DNA of 64,000 nucleotides. Origin: Pedosphaera parvula Ellin514. Lineage in GTDB: Bacteria > Verrucomicrobiota > Verrucomicrobiia > Limisphaerales > Pedosphaeraceae. The stretch lies in the NCBI RefSeq assembly GCF_000172555.1, contig NZ_ABOX02000022.1:1-64000 (forward strand). The letters are read 5' to 3'. Shown here piece after piece: positions 44,850 to 54,504 of this stretch (within the stretch, counting starts at the first letter, position 1; each line of letters starts with the position of its first letter). Under the pieces are notes generated by a model. The model made no database searches, was not told where the DNA came from, and saw only the letters and a program-made list of their open reading frames with translations. Position numbers and translations under genes: made by a program.

Positions 44850-45269
44850 ATGAACTGGATTTTCTGGGCACTCCTGTCTGCTTTCTTTGCCGGCATCACG
44901 GCGATTTTGGCTAAAATCGGCGTGTCGGGAATCGACTCCAACCTTGCTACAGCCGTGAGGACGACCGTGGTCCTGATATTCACCTGGGGAATTGCACTCT
45001 CCACCAGCCCGATTGCTTCCCTGGGCGGGCTCTCACGTCGAACCTGGTTGTTCCTGGGCCTGTCAGGCCTGGCTACCGGGCTTTCCTGGCTTTGCTACTT
45101 CCGGGCACTTCAATTGGGGCAGGCTTCTCGTGTCGCACCAGTGGATAAGTTGAGTGTCGTGTTCGCAATTATACTGGCAGTCCTGATCTTGCACGAGCGG
45201 TTGACCTGGCACCAGTGTGTGGGCGGGGTATTCATTGTGATTGGCGCTGTCATTGTGGCAATGGGCTAA
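44850..45269 (+). CDS. Small EamA-type (single-domain DMT) transporter
   Basis: A 139-residue membrane protein with four to five helices matching one EamA domain: 'MNWIFWALLSAFFAGITAIL', 'GLATGLSWLCYFRALQLG', then 'LSVVFAIILAVLILHERLTW', with Glu in the conserved 'HERLTW' position. Typical EamA transporters have two such domains; this size implies a dimer, as in SMR-type proteins. ATG 44850 is preferred to the TTG at 44841. The substrate is unknown. Confidence 0.87.
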   Translation: MNWIFWALLSAFFAGITAILAKIGVSGIDSNLATAVRTTVVLIFTWGIALSTSPIASLGGLSRRTWLFLGLSGLATGLSWLCYFRALQLGQASRVAPVDKLSVVFAIILAVLILHERLTWHQCVGGVFIVIGAVIVAMG

Positions 45270-45367
45270 GCCGAGTGTGGGTGCTCAGCCTGGTCTGTGG
45301 CAAAGAGGAATTACGATTCTGATTTCTGATTCACTCTGAAATTATCCCGGTAGTGAGCGAGGAAAGT

Positions 45368-47523
45368 CTAGAATGGAAAACCGAATGAGAAATGAACCGT
45401 TCCCGTTGGGTCTCCTCTGCGAGGATTGAGATTGTAGCCGTATTCCAGGCGGACCGGACCGATGAGTGTCCTTAGTCGAAGTCCTCCCCCCACAGAAAAG
45501 AGACCCGCATCAAAGGGATAATTCTGAATCTTCTGAGCAAAACCGAGTGAGTCTGAGAAGATGACCACCGAGAACTTTGGAGTCAGGGCTTGTTCCAGTT
45601 CCACCGATGCGAGCGAAAACGTTTCCGAGCCGATAATCTGGCCCAAGGCATTCCGTGGTGACGCTTGATCCTCCTGGTAACCGCGAATGGAATTGGCGCC
45701 GCCAGTGAAGAATCTCCGATCGAAAGGGCAAATTCTGCTGGGGGTCGCCCTGGGTGACGACTGCTCCATGGGTCAAACCGAGGCTGACCCATCGTCCCTC
45801 CCCAAAGTGGATGATGATAGAACCCGGAGAGTTGGAAGCGCTCGTACGCGACATCACCGCCCAGATATTGGTTGGCAATTTCCATGTTGTAATAAATTCT
45901 GTAACCGTTACGAGGATATAAGGGGTCATCTCTGCGGTCGTGCCTGATGTCGGTGATTATGGTGCCCACATTCGGATTCTGGGCACCCTCCAAAAAGAAT
46001 GTTGGGCTTGTATCCGCCGCTTTCAAGATCATGTAATTGTAACGGGTGCTGACGTCCGTCGCTATGGGATGGAAGTATCTATGCAGCCCAAAACCACCGC
46101 CGTATTCTTCGCGTAAAAAGGATATTTCCTCACGCCGCAACGCTGAAGCGTTGAGAAAGAAGTCCACATCCCTGCCCAGTATGTCGGGGATGGTGTAGGT
46201 GTATTCGCCGCTGGATGATTTGAAGGATTGTACCACCTTAAGACGTTCGGAATGGCCGAGCCCCCAGATGTTTCGATGTTCCGCTTCGAACCCGGCACGC
46301 AACAGTTCATAACTGCCATAGCCGAACAGCAGGCTGATATCCACGGTCTTTCCCTCCCTGACATTATAAGTAACGCCGCGGTTGTGCTCGTCCACCTGGT
46401 CGTATTTGAGTTGAACGGATTCGAAGGTGCCAAGTTGAGCCAGCCGTGACCGGCCTTCCTCCACTTTTATTCGGTTCAGCAATTCGCCTTCCTGCAATCG
46501 CACACGTTTTTTCATAATGGATTCCTTGGTCTTTTCCTGTCCGGCAAAGGCAACTTTTCCCAGGGTAACCTGAGGGCCCTGGTGCACAGTGGCGAGCAGA
46601 TCGTGCTCGATCAGTTTTCCCACTGTTTCGCGATGGAGGGTTTTTATTTCCACCTGGGTATCCGGATATCCATCATGGAAGCTGTTCGTCTTCAAGTATT
46701 GGGTGAAATCCTGCAGCCAATATCTGGAGTAAGTTTGTTGAAAAATAGTGGGAGTGGTTCTGTATGGCGTGGTTTCCTTTTCCTTGAAAAATTCCTCCTG
46801 CACCGAGCGGACGACTGACTTCAAACCTTGCTCGACCTTGATGCTGGCATCCACCGCCCCGGTTGTATCATCGCGGTGCAGGGAGGTGACGTAAGCATTG
46901 GCACTTTCATAGCCTTTTTGCTCCAGCGCCCCCGAGAGGCTGGAAAGACCGCGCTCAAGCCTTGTCGGGGTATAGACGCGTTTGGATCTAAGATGAATCA
47001 GGAAGCCTGTCTCAACAAAATAACCCTGGGCCTGCCCTTCGGAGATGCTTTCCAAGCCTTGGAATTCCAGATTTCGATAATAATACTGGATTCCTTTATG
47101 GACTCTAAAACGCACTTCACTAATGGCAAGTGGCCGCGGCAAGGTGTGTTCCAGTCCATCCCGCCATTCAAAGCTTAACTTGCGGCCGTCCTGAAGCGTC
47201 AATTCTGAGACAATGAGGGGTTCGAGAAAGCCATCCTCCTTGATTTTGGAGAGCAGAATGGTGATGGCATCTTCAACGAAGTTGGCATCGAGATATTCCA
47301 GTTTCTTCTCCGGGGGTTGGAGCAGGACAAGCGAGCGCCTTAAATTGAAGTTTCCGAGGACACCGTATCCGGAGACTTTAATCTTTGCCGGCCTGGTCTT
47401 CACTTCGCTCGCGGCAACGGGCAGGCAGAGCAGGCAAAGAAAAATCAATATCCAACCACGGAATCTCGCGGTTCCGAAGCATGATGAATAGTGCGAACGA
47501 CTTATCTGGTGTAGATGAGCCAT
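45368..47523 (-). CDS. TamA/BamA-like Omp85 outer-membrane assembly protein, two frameshifts
   Basis: An Omp85-family protein, about 717 residues if repaired. After a signal peptide (GWILIFLCLLCLPVAA) come POTRA-like repeats ('TLGKVAFAGQEKTKESIMKK' is the clearest) and a beta-barrel from about residue 390, ending in Phe ('TVHFSFGFPF') as outer-membrane proteins do. Reading is broken near 45794-45804 (extra base in a G-rich run; 'FYHHPLWGG' should join 'RWVSLGLTHGAVVTQGDPQQ') and near 45721 ('NLPF' should join 'DRRFFTGGANSIRGYQED'). The frame opens upstream to 47562; ATG 47523 is a likely start. It overlaps the TamB-like gene and probably partners with it. Confidence 0.85.
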
Positions 47524-50500
47524 TTGAAGCTGCCATGAAATCCCCGAACCGGTCGTACTCACCTATGATCGACCATCTTTCGGTCAATTTGTATTCGACA
47601 GCATATGTCGGTTTGCCTTGTTGAGAAATTTCTGTTCCCGAGCGAACTGTAAGACGCTGAGAGCTGCCGGCAAAGCCGTACTTGGAGAGCAGGCTTTTTC
47701 CAAGATAAATAGCCAGGCCCTGCGCTCTTTGCTCCGGAGATAATGAATAGTCGCTGCGGGGAAGCTGGCCGGCGCTCAGCATCAGGATAATCTGCTGCGA
47801 GCTGAGTGGAGGAAAGGAGGTGAACTGGATAACCGGCCGATCAGCCGGACCGGTGACATCCATTCTAATGTCATATCCGAATTGGCGGGAAGCAGCCAAA
47901 ATTTGGAGTTGCGGACTATATGGATTTTCACTGGTGAGAGAGATAAATCCAGAGGTGACCTGCAGGTTGCCAAATGGAAATTGTACGAGGCCGGAATCGA
48001 TTTTGATGTCTCCGAGCGCGGCAGGTTCTTTCAAGGTGCCATGCAGTTTGAGGTTGGAGGAGATTTCCCCGTTGAACAGGGGACTCTGTGCTCGCAGGAA
48101 GCGGGTGCCCACCACGTTTAGGTTGAGACGCCAGTCTGCCAGGAATGGAATATCAATGCTGAAATAAGGCGGTCGCTCCGCGGGTGTTGCAATTCTACCG
48201 GGAACCAAACCACGGAGGTCCCGAAGAAAGAAGCTGTTACGCAAATGAAGTGTTCCCGAGATCAGCGGCTGGCTGTTGTTGGTCCGGTTGATTGCGAGAT
48301 CCAAATCACTTCTCAAAATCAGATCCGGTTGTCGGGCGAGCGGAACATTCGAGCCATGCACTTTGACATTGAAAGGTGGCAGGTCGCCGTGCATCCATTC
48401 CTCACCGCGCAAATCGGCGTTGCCATCGATGTAGACCAGGGATCCGCCCACGGTCGTGGCAATTTTCAAAGTAACGGCTCGCTCAAGAAATTGCATTTGG
48501 GCCTGAATGTTTCGTAACGGCCCCAATGCGCCCAAAGGACGGGTCTGGACACCATCCAGAGTGAGTTTTCCGTCCAGTTTGAGGCCGGGCAAAATGGCCA
48601 GGTTGAGGTTTATGACACCTGCGGGGTGAGCAGGGTCGGGAGCAGGGGAGCGAAAGCCGCCACTTGTGCGTTCTCAACAAGGATGTGAGCCCTCGCGTGC
48701 AGCAAATCGGGCAGCGTACGTTTTTGAATCAACTTCTTCCAGACCTCCTCGCTCAAGGGAAGTTCACCGGAAGCACGCACTGGTTGTCCTTGGACAGCAA
48801 AGAAGAGGTTGTCAATGCGGGCTACAGATTTATCCAGACTCATTTCGAGTTGAAGGTTGTCCATCACCGGGAGTTTGGATTTGGTTTCAGGAAGTTTGAT
48901 TTGGCGTGCTCGCAAGGTAATTTTTCCCTGCGGTAAATCCCAGGTGCCGGAAACATTCAGATTCAGATGTGGGTCTTGCAGGACGACTCCAGTAAGCGAG
49001 GCAATCTCTTCCCAAAAGGCGGAATTGGTCTGGGTGATCGCTTGAAGATCCAGCGGCTTGTCATGGAGAAGATCAACGAGGTTGGTTGGATGATCCGGCC
49101 TGATAATAACGGGCAGGAAGCCGGTTGCGGAAAAGATGGGCGCCCCTTTGGTGGAAACAAGAAGGTTGCTGATTGAAATGCCTCCGCCATCTCCAGAAAT
49201 GCTTCCCGAAATGGCAACTGGAATTCCCCGGGGAGTTGTGCCCTCAGAGGAAAGGCGCGCCTCAAAACGAGCTGGTCCATTGCTCCAGTTGGCTGAGAGA
49301 AGCAGGTCGTTGATTTTAAGGTTCGGCAATGGTTTAAGCAGAAAACCATTGAAGAGCCCCGAATCAACTTCGTGAATTGTGTTGGTGAGATTGCCGTGCT
49401 CAGGCCAGTGGATATCGCCTTGCAGGCTCACTTGTTTGTCGCCGCCAATCCAGTTCAAGCCATCCAGCTTTACGGAGTAGGTGTGGTTGGAACCTGAACC
49501 CTGAGAATCGTTCGGGTGCAAAAATGCGTGAAACGGATGCTCCAGCTGCAAAACCGGTTGTCCATTTGTTTGCAAAGTCAGAATGTCGACAATGAGGGTT
49601 GCCTGATTCGTGGAAGCCTGCACCGTGCCATTAAAGGCGAGAGACGAGGCGTCAGCGGAGAGAAGTATTTCAGAATGCAATGAGTTGGTCGCTCGTCCAT
49701 TCCAATTCAGTTGGAGGTCCAGAGGTTTCAAATCAGGACTGGTGAAATGGATGAGGTTGATTTTTCCGGAATGGGAAAGATCTTTCAAGGGACCTGAAAA
49801 GTGTGCAGATAAAACGCTGTTGCTGAAGGAATAACCGGTTGGCAGCCATTCACGGCCAAAAGTTCCATTTAACTGTGCCTCACCTTCGCGGATGGATTTG
49901 GCTTTGAGATCCGCTTCGCCTTTGAGAGAAGCTTTGGATCCGTCTGCTAACTCAACATTTGCTTCCTTGAGTGCCAAAACTGGCCAGAGCAGTTGGCCGT
50001 GGAATGCCAGGGTCCTGAGATTCACTTTTGGTGCGATGACATTTGAACCGGTCAGGTCAAAAGCGATTTCCGGGAAGTGATTCGTGGTGGGAGAAAAGAT
50101 TACCTGACCATGTATCATGCCTTGCAACTGCGCCAAAGGTTGGCGGCTTAAATCTGAGACAAGGCTGAAAGTCACCTGGTTGGTGAGCAAGGGACCCTGA
50201 AAGTGGATGGTGGCTCTTTGAGTCAGCTCAGCAATTAGCCAGGGCGCGCTCATACGCGCGGTTTCAATGGTAGCGCTTTCGGTGTCGCCTTTAGCATGAA
50301 GAGTGAGGTCAAGCGGAGGCAGTTGTGATGGTTCGGATTTCTCCGGCTGAGCATTGGCGCTGAGGTCGAGCACGAAATGGTTGCTTTCCCAATGCGCGAA
50401 GAGTGAGCCGGTGAGCGCCTGATAATTCACCGGTTTGAGCATTGTTGCAGGGAGATCGAAGTGTTCGGCTTGGAGAGTTGCTTGTTCGGGCAGTTTTGCA

Positions 50501-51225
50501 TCAGGACGAAAGCTGCCGGTGAGAATCACTGGATTGCCCCGCCACAGATTGGTTGCCTGCAGACTCAGTGCCGTCGGGATTTGTGAGACATGGATGGTTG
50601 AACTCAATTCCAAATCGGGCGAATCAATTAGGATGTCGGAACTGCCCGCCTTGTCGCTTTTGAGCTGAAGCGCAAGGCTCTTGCCGTATTTGGGCAGGTT
50701 CATCTCAGCGGTCAGGCTGCCGTTTTGCCAGCGAGCATTGGGAATTCGCACCGTGAGGGCATTTGCTTGCATGGCGCCGTTGGTGAGAAGCGCCTGGGGT
50801 ATCCAACGGTGCAGAGTTGAGAGTGTTTCGTTGATTGTTTGGACCGTATTGTAAGGAGAGACGGGTTTGTTTGGCGGTGCGTTTGAGCCGGGAGATTGCT
50901 GGGTAAGCAGCCAATCATCCATGCGAAGGAAGTTTGGTGGATTTTGCCCAGTCGTGAATTTTTTAAAGAGCCAGACCGTGGGGACGAATGCCTCGAGTCG
51001 TTTGGCTGTTACGGTGGTGGTGCTGTTGGTATAGGCAACATCGATCAAGGCAAAGCGTGCATACCCGACTCTTTCATAAGTTGAGTAATGGAGGCCGTGG
51101 CGATTTGAAAGCGGTTTTAAAAGCCAGGGCTGCCAGAGGGGCAAGGAAGCCGCCAGCAAAAGAATAAAGAATGCAAACAGGGCAAGCCCCAGAAGGAACT
51201 TTCTAACACGTCTGCGTGGGGCCAT
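47378..51225 (-). CDS. TamB-like translocation/assembly protein, one frameshift
   Basis: A very large AsmA/TamB-type protein, about 1,282 residues if joined. It has a basic N-terminus and one membrane helix (FLLGLALFAFFILLLAASLP), then a long repetitive beta-rich region typical of lipid-carrying bridge proteins, and a DUF490 (TamB) C-terminus: 'YDIRMDVTGPADRPVIQFTS', 'PPLSSQQIILMLSAGQLP', 'GLAIYLGKSLLSKYG'. The frame breaks at a four-G run (48623-48626): one piece stops at 48610 ('LLPTLLTPQVS') and the other continues '(AGV)INLNLAILPGLKLDGKL'. One missing base would restore it. It overlaps the TamA-like gene by about 146 bp. Confidence 0.85.
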
Positions 51226-51619
51226 GTAATTTCTCCGAATGATGATGGGCCAAGTTGGCTCGGGGACGAGATTAGACCAAAAGGACCGCGTACGTCCATT
51301 GGGGTGATTCCCCTTATAATAAAGTGGAAAGGGATCGCGTTGGCAGTCACGCAGATTCCTCCCGGTATTCGGTGTTTGATTGAATAGTTCTCTTCAATTT
51401 TTGGCGGGTTCGGAAAGGCAATGAGCCCTTTTCTCCGACGCATGGTAAATCAGTATTCCGTGAAGACCTGACTTATCAACAAACTTACCTGATTTTCCCT
51501 TGAGAATGGCACTTTTCATGCTGCCAAATTCGCGCCTCAATGGGTGCTGTTCTTGGGTCGGAAAACGGAATTCCTAGTGAATTAATTGTTCTAATCAAAG
51601 CTCGATTGGCCAAAATGTT
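51226..51619. other. Divergent intergenic region
   Basis: About 390 bp between the TamB-like gene and the IGGG-repeat gene, read in opposite directions. TATAAT occurs at 51315-51320, but no good -35 partner was found. No gene was seen. Confidence 0.4.
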
Positions 51620-53932
51620 ATGAAATGCAAGTCTCTTCTCCTGCTTGGCGCTGTACTGGCCAGTCTATTCACTGCTGTTACCCCGGTCGTCGCCCAGGGT
51701 ACGCTGTTTACTTACCAGGGTCGGCTGAACACGAGTGGCAGCCCGGCTAATGGACTTTATGATTTTCGCTTCAAGGTATACCTGGATTCGCTTGGCACGG
51801 CGCAGGTCGGCAGCGCCTTTGTGACCAATGCCATTCCGACGACCAACGGTTTGTTCACCACGGGGATAGACTTTGGCGCAGGCGTTTTCACCGGCAGCAA
51901 TTATTGGCTGGAAGTGGATGTCAGAACCAATGGAGTGGGCAGCTACACCGTGCTGACTCCGTTGCAACCGGTGACGCCGACGCCGTATGCCATTTTTGCG
52001 AACACAGCGAGCAACCTGACCGGCACGCTGCCGGCCACACAATTGAGTGGTGCGGTGCCCAGCGCAAACTTGAGCGGCTCCTACGGTAGCGCGGTAACCT
52101 TCAATAATGCCAACGGTAATTTCAGCGGCAATGGCAGTGGCTTGACGGGGGTGAACGCGGCGACGTTGAATGGATTGAATTCGTCCAGTTTCTGGCGTAC
52201 CGGTGGCAATACCAATACAGTTCCGGGTTCGAACTATCTCGGCACGGCTGATAACCAGCCACTGGAAGTCCGGGTCAATAACACCCGGGTAATGCGGTTC
52301 GAGCCGGACACGCGCGGTTTGAACGCTGGCAATGTGATTGGCGGTTATATCTCCAACTCGGTGGCACAACCCAGTTCGGGCAGTGATGTGATCGTGGGTG
52401 GCGGTTATAGCGGTGGCCCGAATCTGATTTATTCCAATTCCAGCGGCGTGTTTATCGGCGCGGGCTCCGGCAATGTAGTCGGCCCTAACGTGAACGATGC
52501 GGCGATCCTGGGAGGATTTGGCAACAACATCCAGGGCTGGGATTCGACCATTAGCGGCGGCCAATTTAACTCGATTCAACTCAATGCCTCCCTTGCGAGC
52601 ATCGGCGGTGGCAATTTAAACACCATCGGATATGGGGCGGGTGGAGCAATCATCGGTGGTGGTTATACCAATACCATCCAGGCTTATGCTGATCATTCGA
52701 TCATCGCCGGCGGCTGGCAGAACATGATTGAAACCAATGCGTATGAATCCGTGATCAGTGGCGGCGAATTCAATGACCTTCAGCAAGGCTCGCTATGGTC
52801 GGTCATCGCCGGCGGGGAGTCCAATACCAACGGTGCGAGTTACTCCTTCATTGCCGGAGGGATCAACAATACGATCCAGTCAGGGGCCTACTACTCAACC
52901 ATAGGCGGCGGCTCAGGCAATCTCATTCAGACCAACGCCAATTTCGCAATCATCAGCGGCGGGCAGGGTAATGTGATTCAGCCAAGTTCCTCCTATTCCT
53001 ACTCGGTCATCGACGGAGGCTTCGACAACACGATCCAGACCAATGTAAATTTTGCTGTCATCGGTGGCGGTTGGTTTAACCAGGTTCTGACCAACGGATC
53101 GTTTTCAACGATTGGCGGAGGCATCGGCAACGTCGCTTCCGGACTGGGCGCGGTCATTGGCGGTGGAAGTCTGATTGCGTATTCGAATTATAATGCGAGC
53201 TATAGGGCCAACCTGGCTTCCGGCCTCAGTTCGGTGGTGCCTGGTGGCGCGGGAAATTCCGCGGCGGGAAAATTCAGCATGGCGGCTGGATTCCGCGCCT
53301 TTGCGCTACAGGACGGCACGTTTGCCTGGGGAGATTCCCAGAATGCGGATCTTATTTCAACGAGCCCCAACCAGTTTTTGGTTCGCGCCAGCGGAGGCGT
53401 AGGCATTAACACGAACAACCCCGGCGCGAATGCACTCTCCGTGTCGGGTTCGGCGCTGGTGACTGGCTCCATGCAAGTGGCGGGTCCGGCCCAGGTCACG
53501 GGCACTTTTCGGTCCGGCTCGGAAATCGGCACCTCAGAACTGCCATCGCCGGCGGGTTTGGTGGTTCGTCGTGTCAACAGCACGAATGTCACCTCCGGTC
53601 TGGTGATTGCTCGAACCGATACAGTGCTGCTGGAGCGGGATGGCACGCATGGTGGTTTTTACATTGGTGTTCTGCCTTCGTCGGGGAACGTAACCGTGGC
53701 GTGCATGGGCATAAACAGTTCCGGCACGCCGATAAACTTTTATACAACCTTTGGCAATTCGGCCAGCGGCCAATCACAACAAATTTACACGGATGCGCAA
53801 AATGTCGTTCATTTTGAATGCACGTTTGGCCGGACGTATGATGCCGGTCAACATCTGACCACTGTCACCCTCTCCCGATATGGCGCGGACTATTACTGGT
53901 CCGGCACGCTGACATCGACTTACAACCAATGA
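51620..53932 (+). CDS. Secreted surface protein with IGGG-type (Hep/Hag-like) repeats
   Basis: A 770-residue exported protein (signal MKCKSLLLLGAVLASLFTAV, cleavage near VVAQ). The N-terminal about 130 residues form a beta domain common in verrucomicrobial and planctomycete proteins ('GTLFTYQGRLNTSGSPANGL', 'PVTPTPYAIFANTASNLTG'). From about 250 to 530 there are roughly a dozen repeats of 18-25 residues such as 'SIIAGGWQNMIETNAYE' and 'SVISGGEFNDLQQGSLW', like the YadA-head/Hep_Hag repeats of trimeric adhesins. The end is a beta-rich domain without the YadA anchor. It is coupled to the next gene by ATGA. The function is probably surface display or adhesion. Confidence 0.85.
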   Translation: MKCKSLLLLGAVLASLFTAVTPVVAQGTLFTYQGRLNTSGSPANGLYDFRFKVYLDSLGTAQVGSAFVTNAIPTTNGLFTTGIDFGAGVFTGSNYWLEVDVRTNGVGSYTVLTPLQPVTPTPYAIFANTASNLTGTLPATQLSGAVPSANLSGSYGSAVTFNNANGNFSGNGSGLTGVNAATLNGLNSSSFWRTGGNTNTVPGSNYLGTADNQPLEVRVNNTRVMRFEPDTRGLNAGNVIGGYISNSVAQPSSGSDVIVGGGYSGGPNLIYSNSSGVFIGAGSGNVVGPNVNDAAILGGFGNNIQGWDSTISGGQFNSIQLNASLASIGGGNLNTIGYGAGGAIIGGGYTNTIQAYADHSIIAGGWQNMIETNAYESVISGGEFNDLQQGSLWSVIAGGESNTNGASYSFIAGGINNTIQSGAYYSTIGGGSGNLIQTNANFAIISGGQGNVIQPSSSYSYSVIDGGFDNTIQTNVNFAVIGGGWFNQVLTNGSFSTIGGGIGNVASGLGAVIGGGSLIAYSNYNASYRANLASGLSSVVPGGAGNSAAGKFSMAAGFRAFALQDGTFAWGDSQNADLISTSPNQFLVRASGGVGINTNNPGANALSVSGSALVTGSMQVAGPAQVTGTFRSGSEIGTSELPSPAGLVVRRVNSTNVTSGLVIARTDTVLLERDGTHGGFYIGVLPSSGNVTVACMGINSSGTPINFYTTFGNSASGQSQQIYTDAQNVVHFECTFGRTYDAGQHLTTVTLSRYGADYYWSGTLTSTYNQ

Positions 53933-54369
53933 AAACATTATTTCTCCTGCTCCTGTTGTTCTGCGCCCATGCCGTTTTTGCGCAACCATTCAGCATCGAT
54001 TGGTATAAAATTGCTGGCGGCGGTGGTCGTAGCAGCGGCGGGTTGTTTGAAGTCAACGGCACCATCGGCCAGCACGATGCCAGCACCCCAATGTCCGGCG
54101 GCAATTTTTCGTTGACCGGCGGATTCTGGGCGCTTTCGGCCGTGCAAACGGTGGGGGCACCCACGCTCTTCCTCACGCAATCTGGAAATAACGTCGTTCT
54201 TTCGTGGGCCGCTCCGGCCCCGGGTTTCGTGCTGGAGAGCAACAGCAGTGTGACAGCATCGAATAGCTGGCTTATCGTTTCACCCACGCCGGTGAGCACG
54301 AATGGATTTAATTACGTCACCAATCTCATCACGCCTGGAAACAAGTTCTACCGTCTGCAGCATCCATGA
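53929..54369 (+). CDS. Small secreted protein of unknown function
   Basis: A 146-residue protein with a signal peptide (LFLLLLLFCAHAVFA). The mature part starts 'QPFSIDWYKIAGGGGRSSGG' and 'GTIGQHDASTPMSGGNFSLT', motifs I have seen only as an uncharacterised verrucomicrobial pattern, and ends with a fibronectin-like strand set ('LFLTQSGNNVVLSWAAPAPG', 'FYRLQHP'). Its ATG overlaps the TGA of the IGGG-repeat gene, so the two are probably made together and may interact. Confidence 0.8.
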   Translation: MKTLFLLLLLFCAHAVFAQPFSIDWYKIAGGGGRSSGGLFEVNGTIGQHDASTPMSGGNFSLTGGFWALSAVQTVGAPTLFLTQSGNNVVLSWAAPAPGFVLESNSSVTASNSWLIVSPTPVSTNGFNYVTNLITPGNKFYRLQHP

Positions 54370-54504
54370 TCGGTGACAGCGTCTGGCTTGCCTATTCTTC
54401 TTCCGACCGCCGGAAAGTGAAAGAGCCCGCCTCGCGCTGGGAGGCGGAGGCGGTCGTGGTTAAAGCTCGTTGACGTTACGGGCTGTTTTGCTGATTCTCC
54501 GGCT

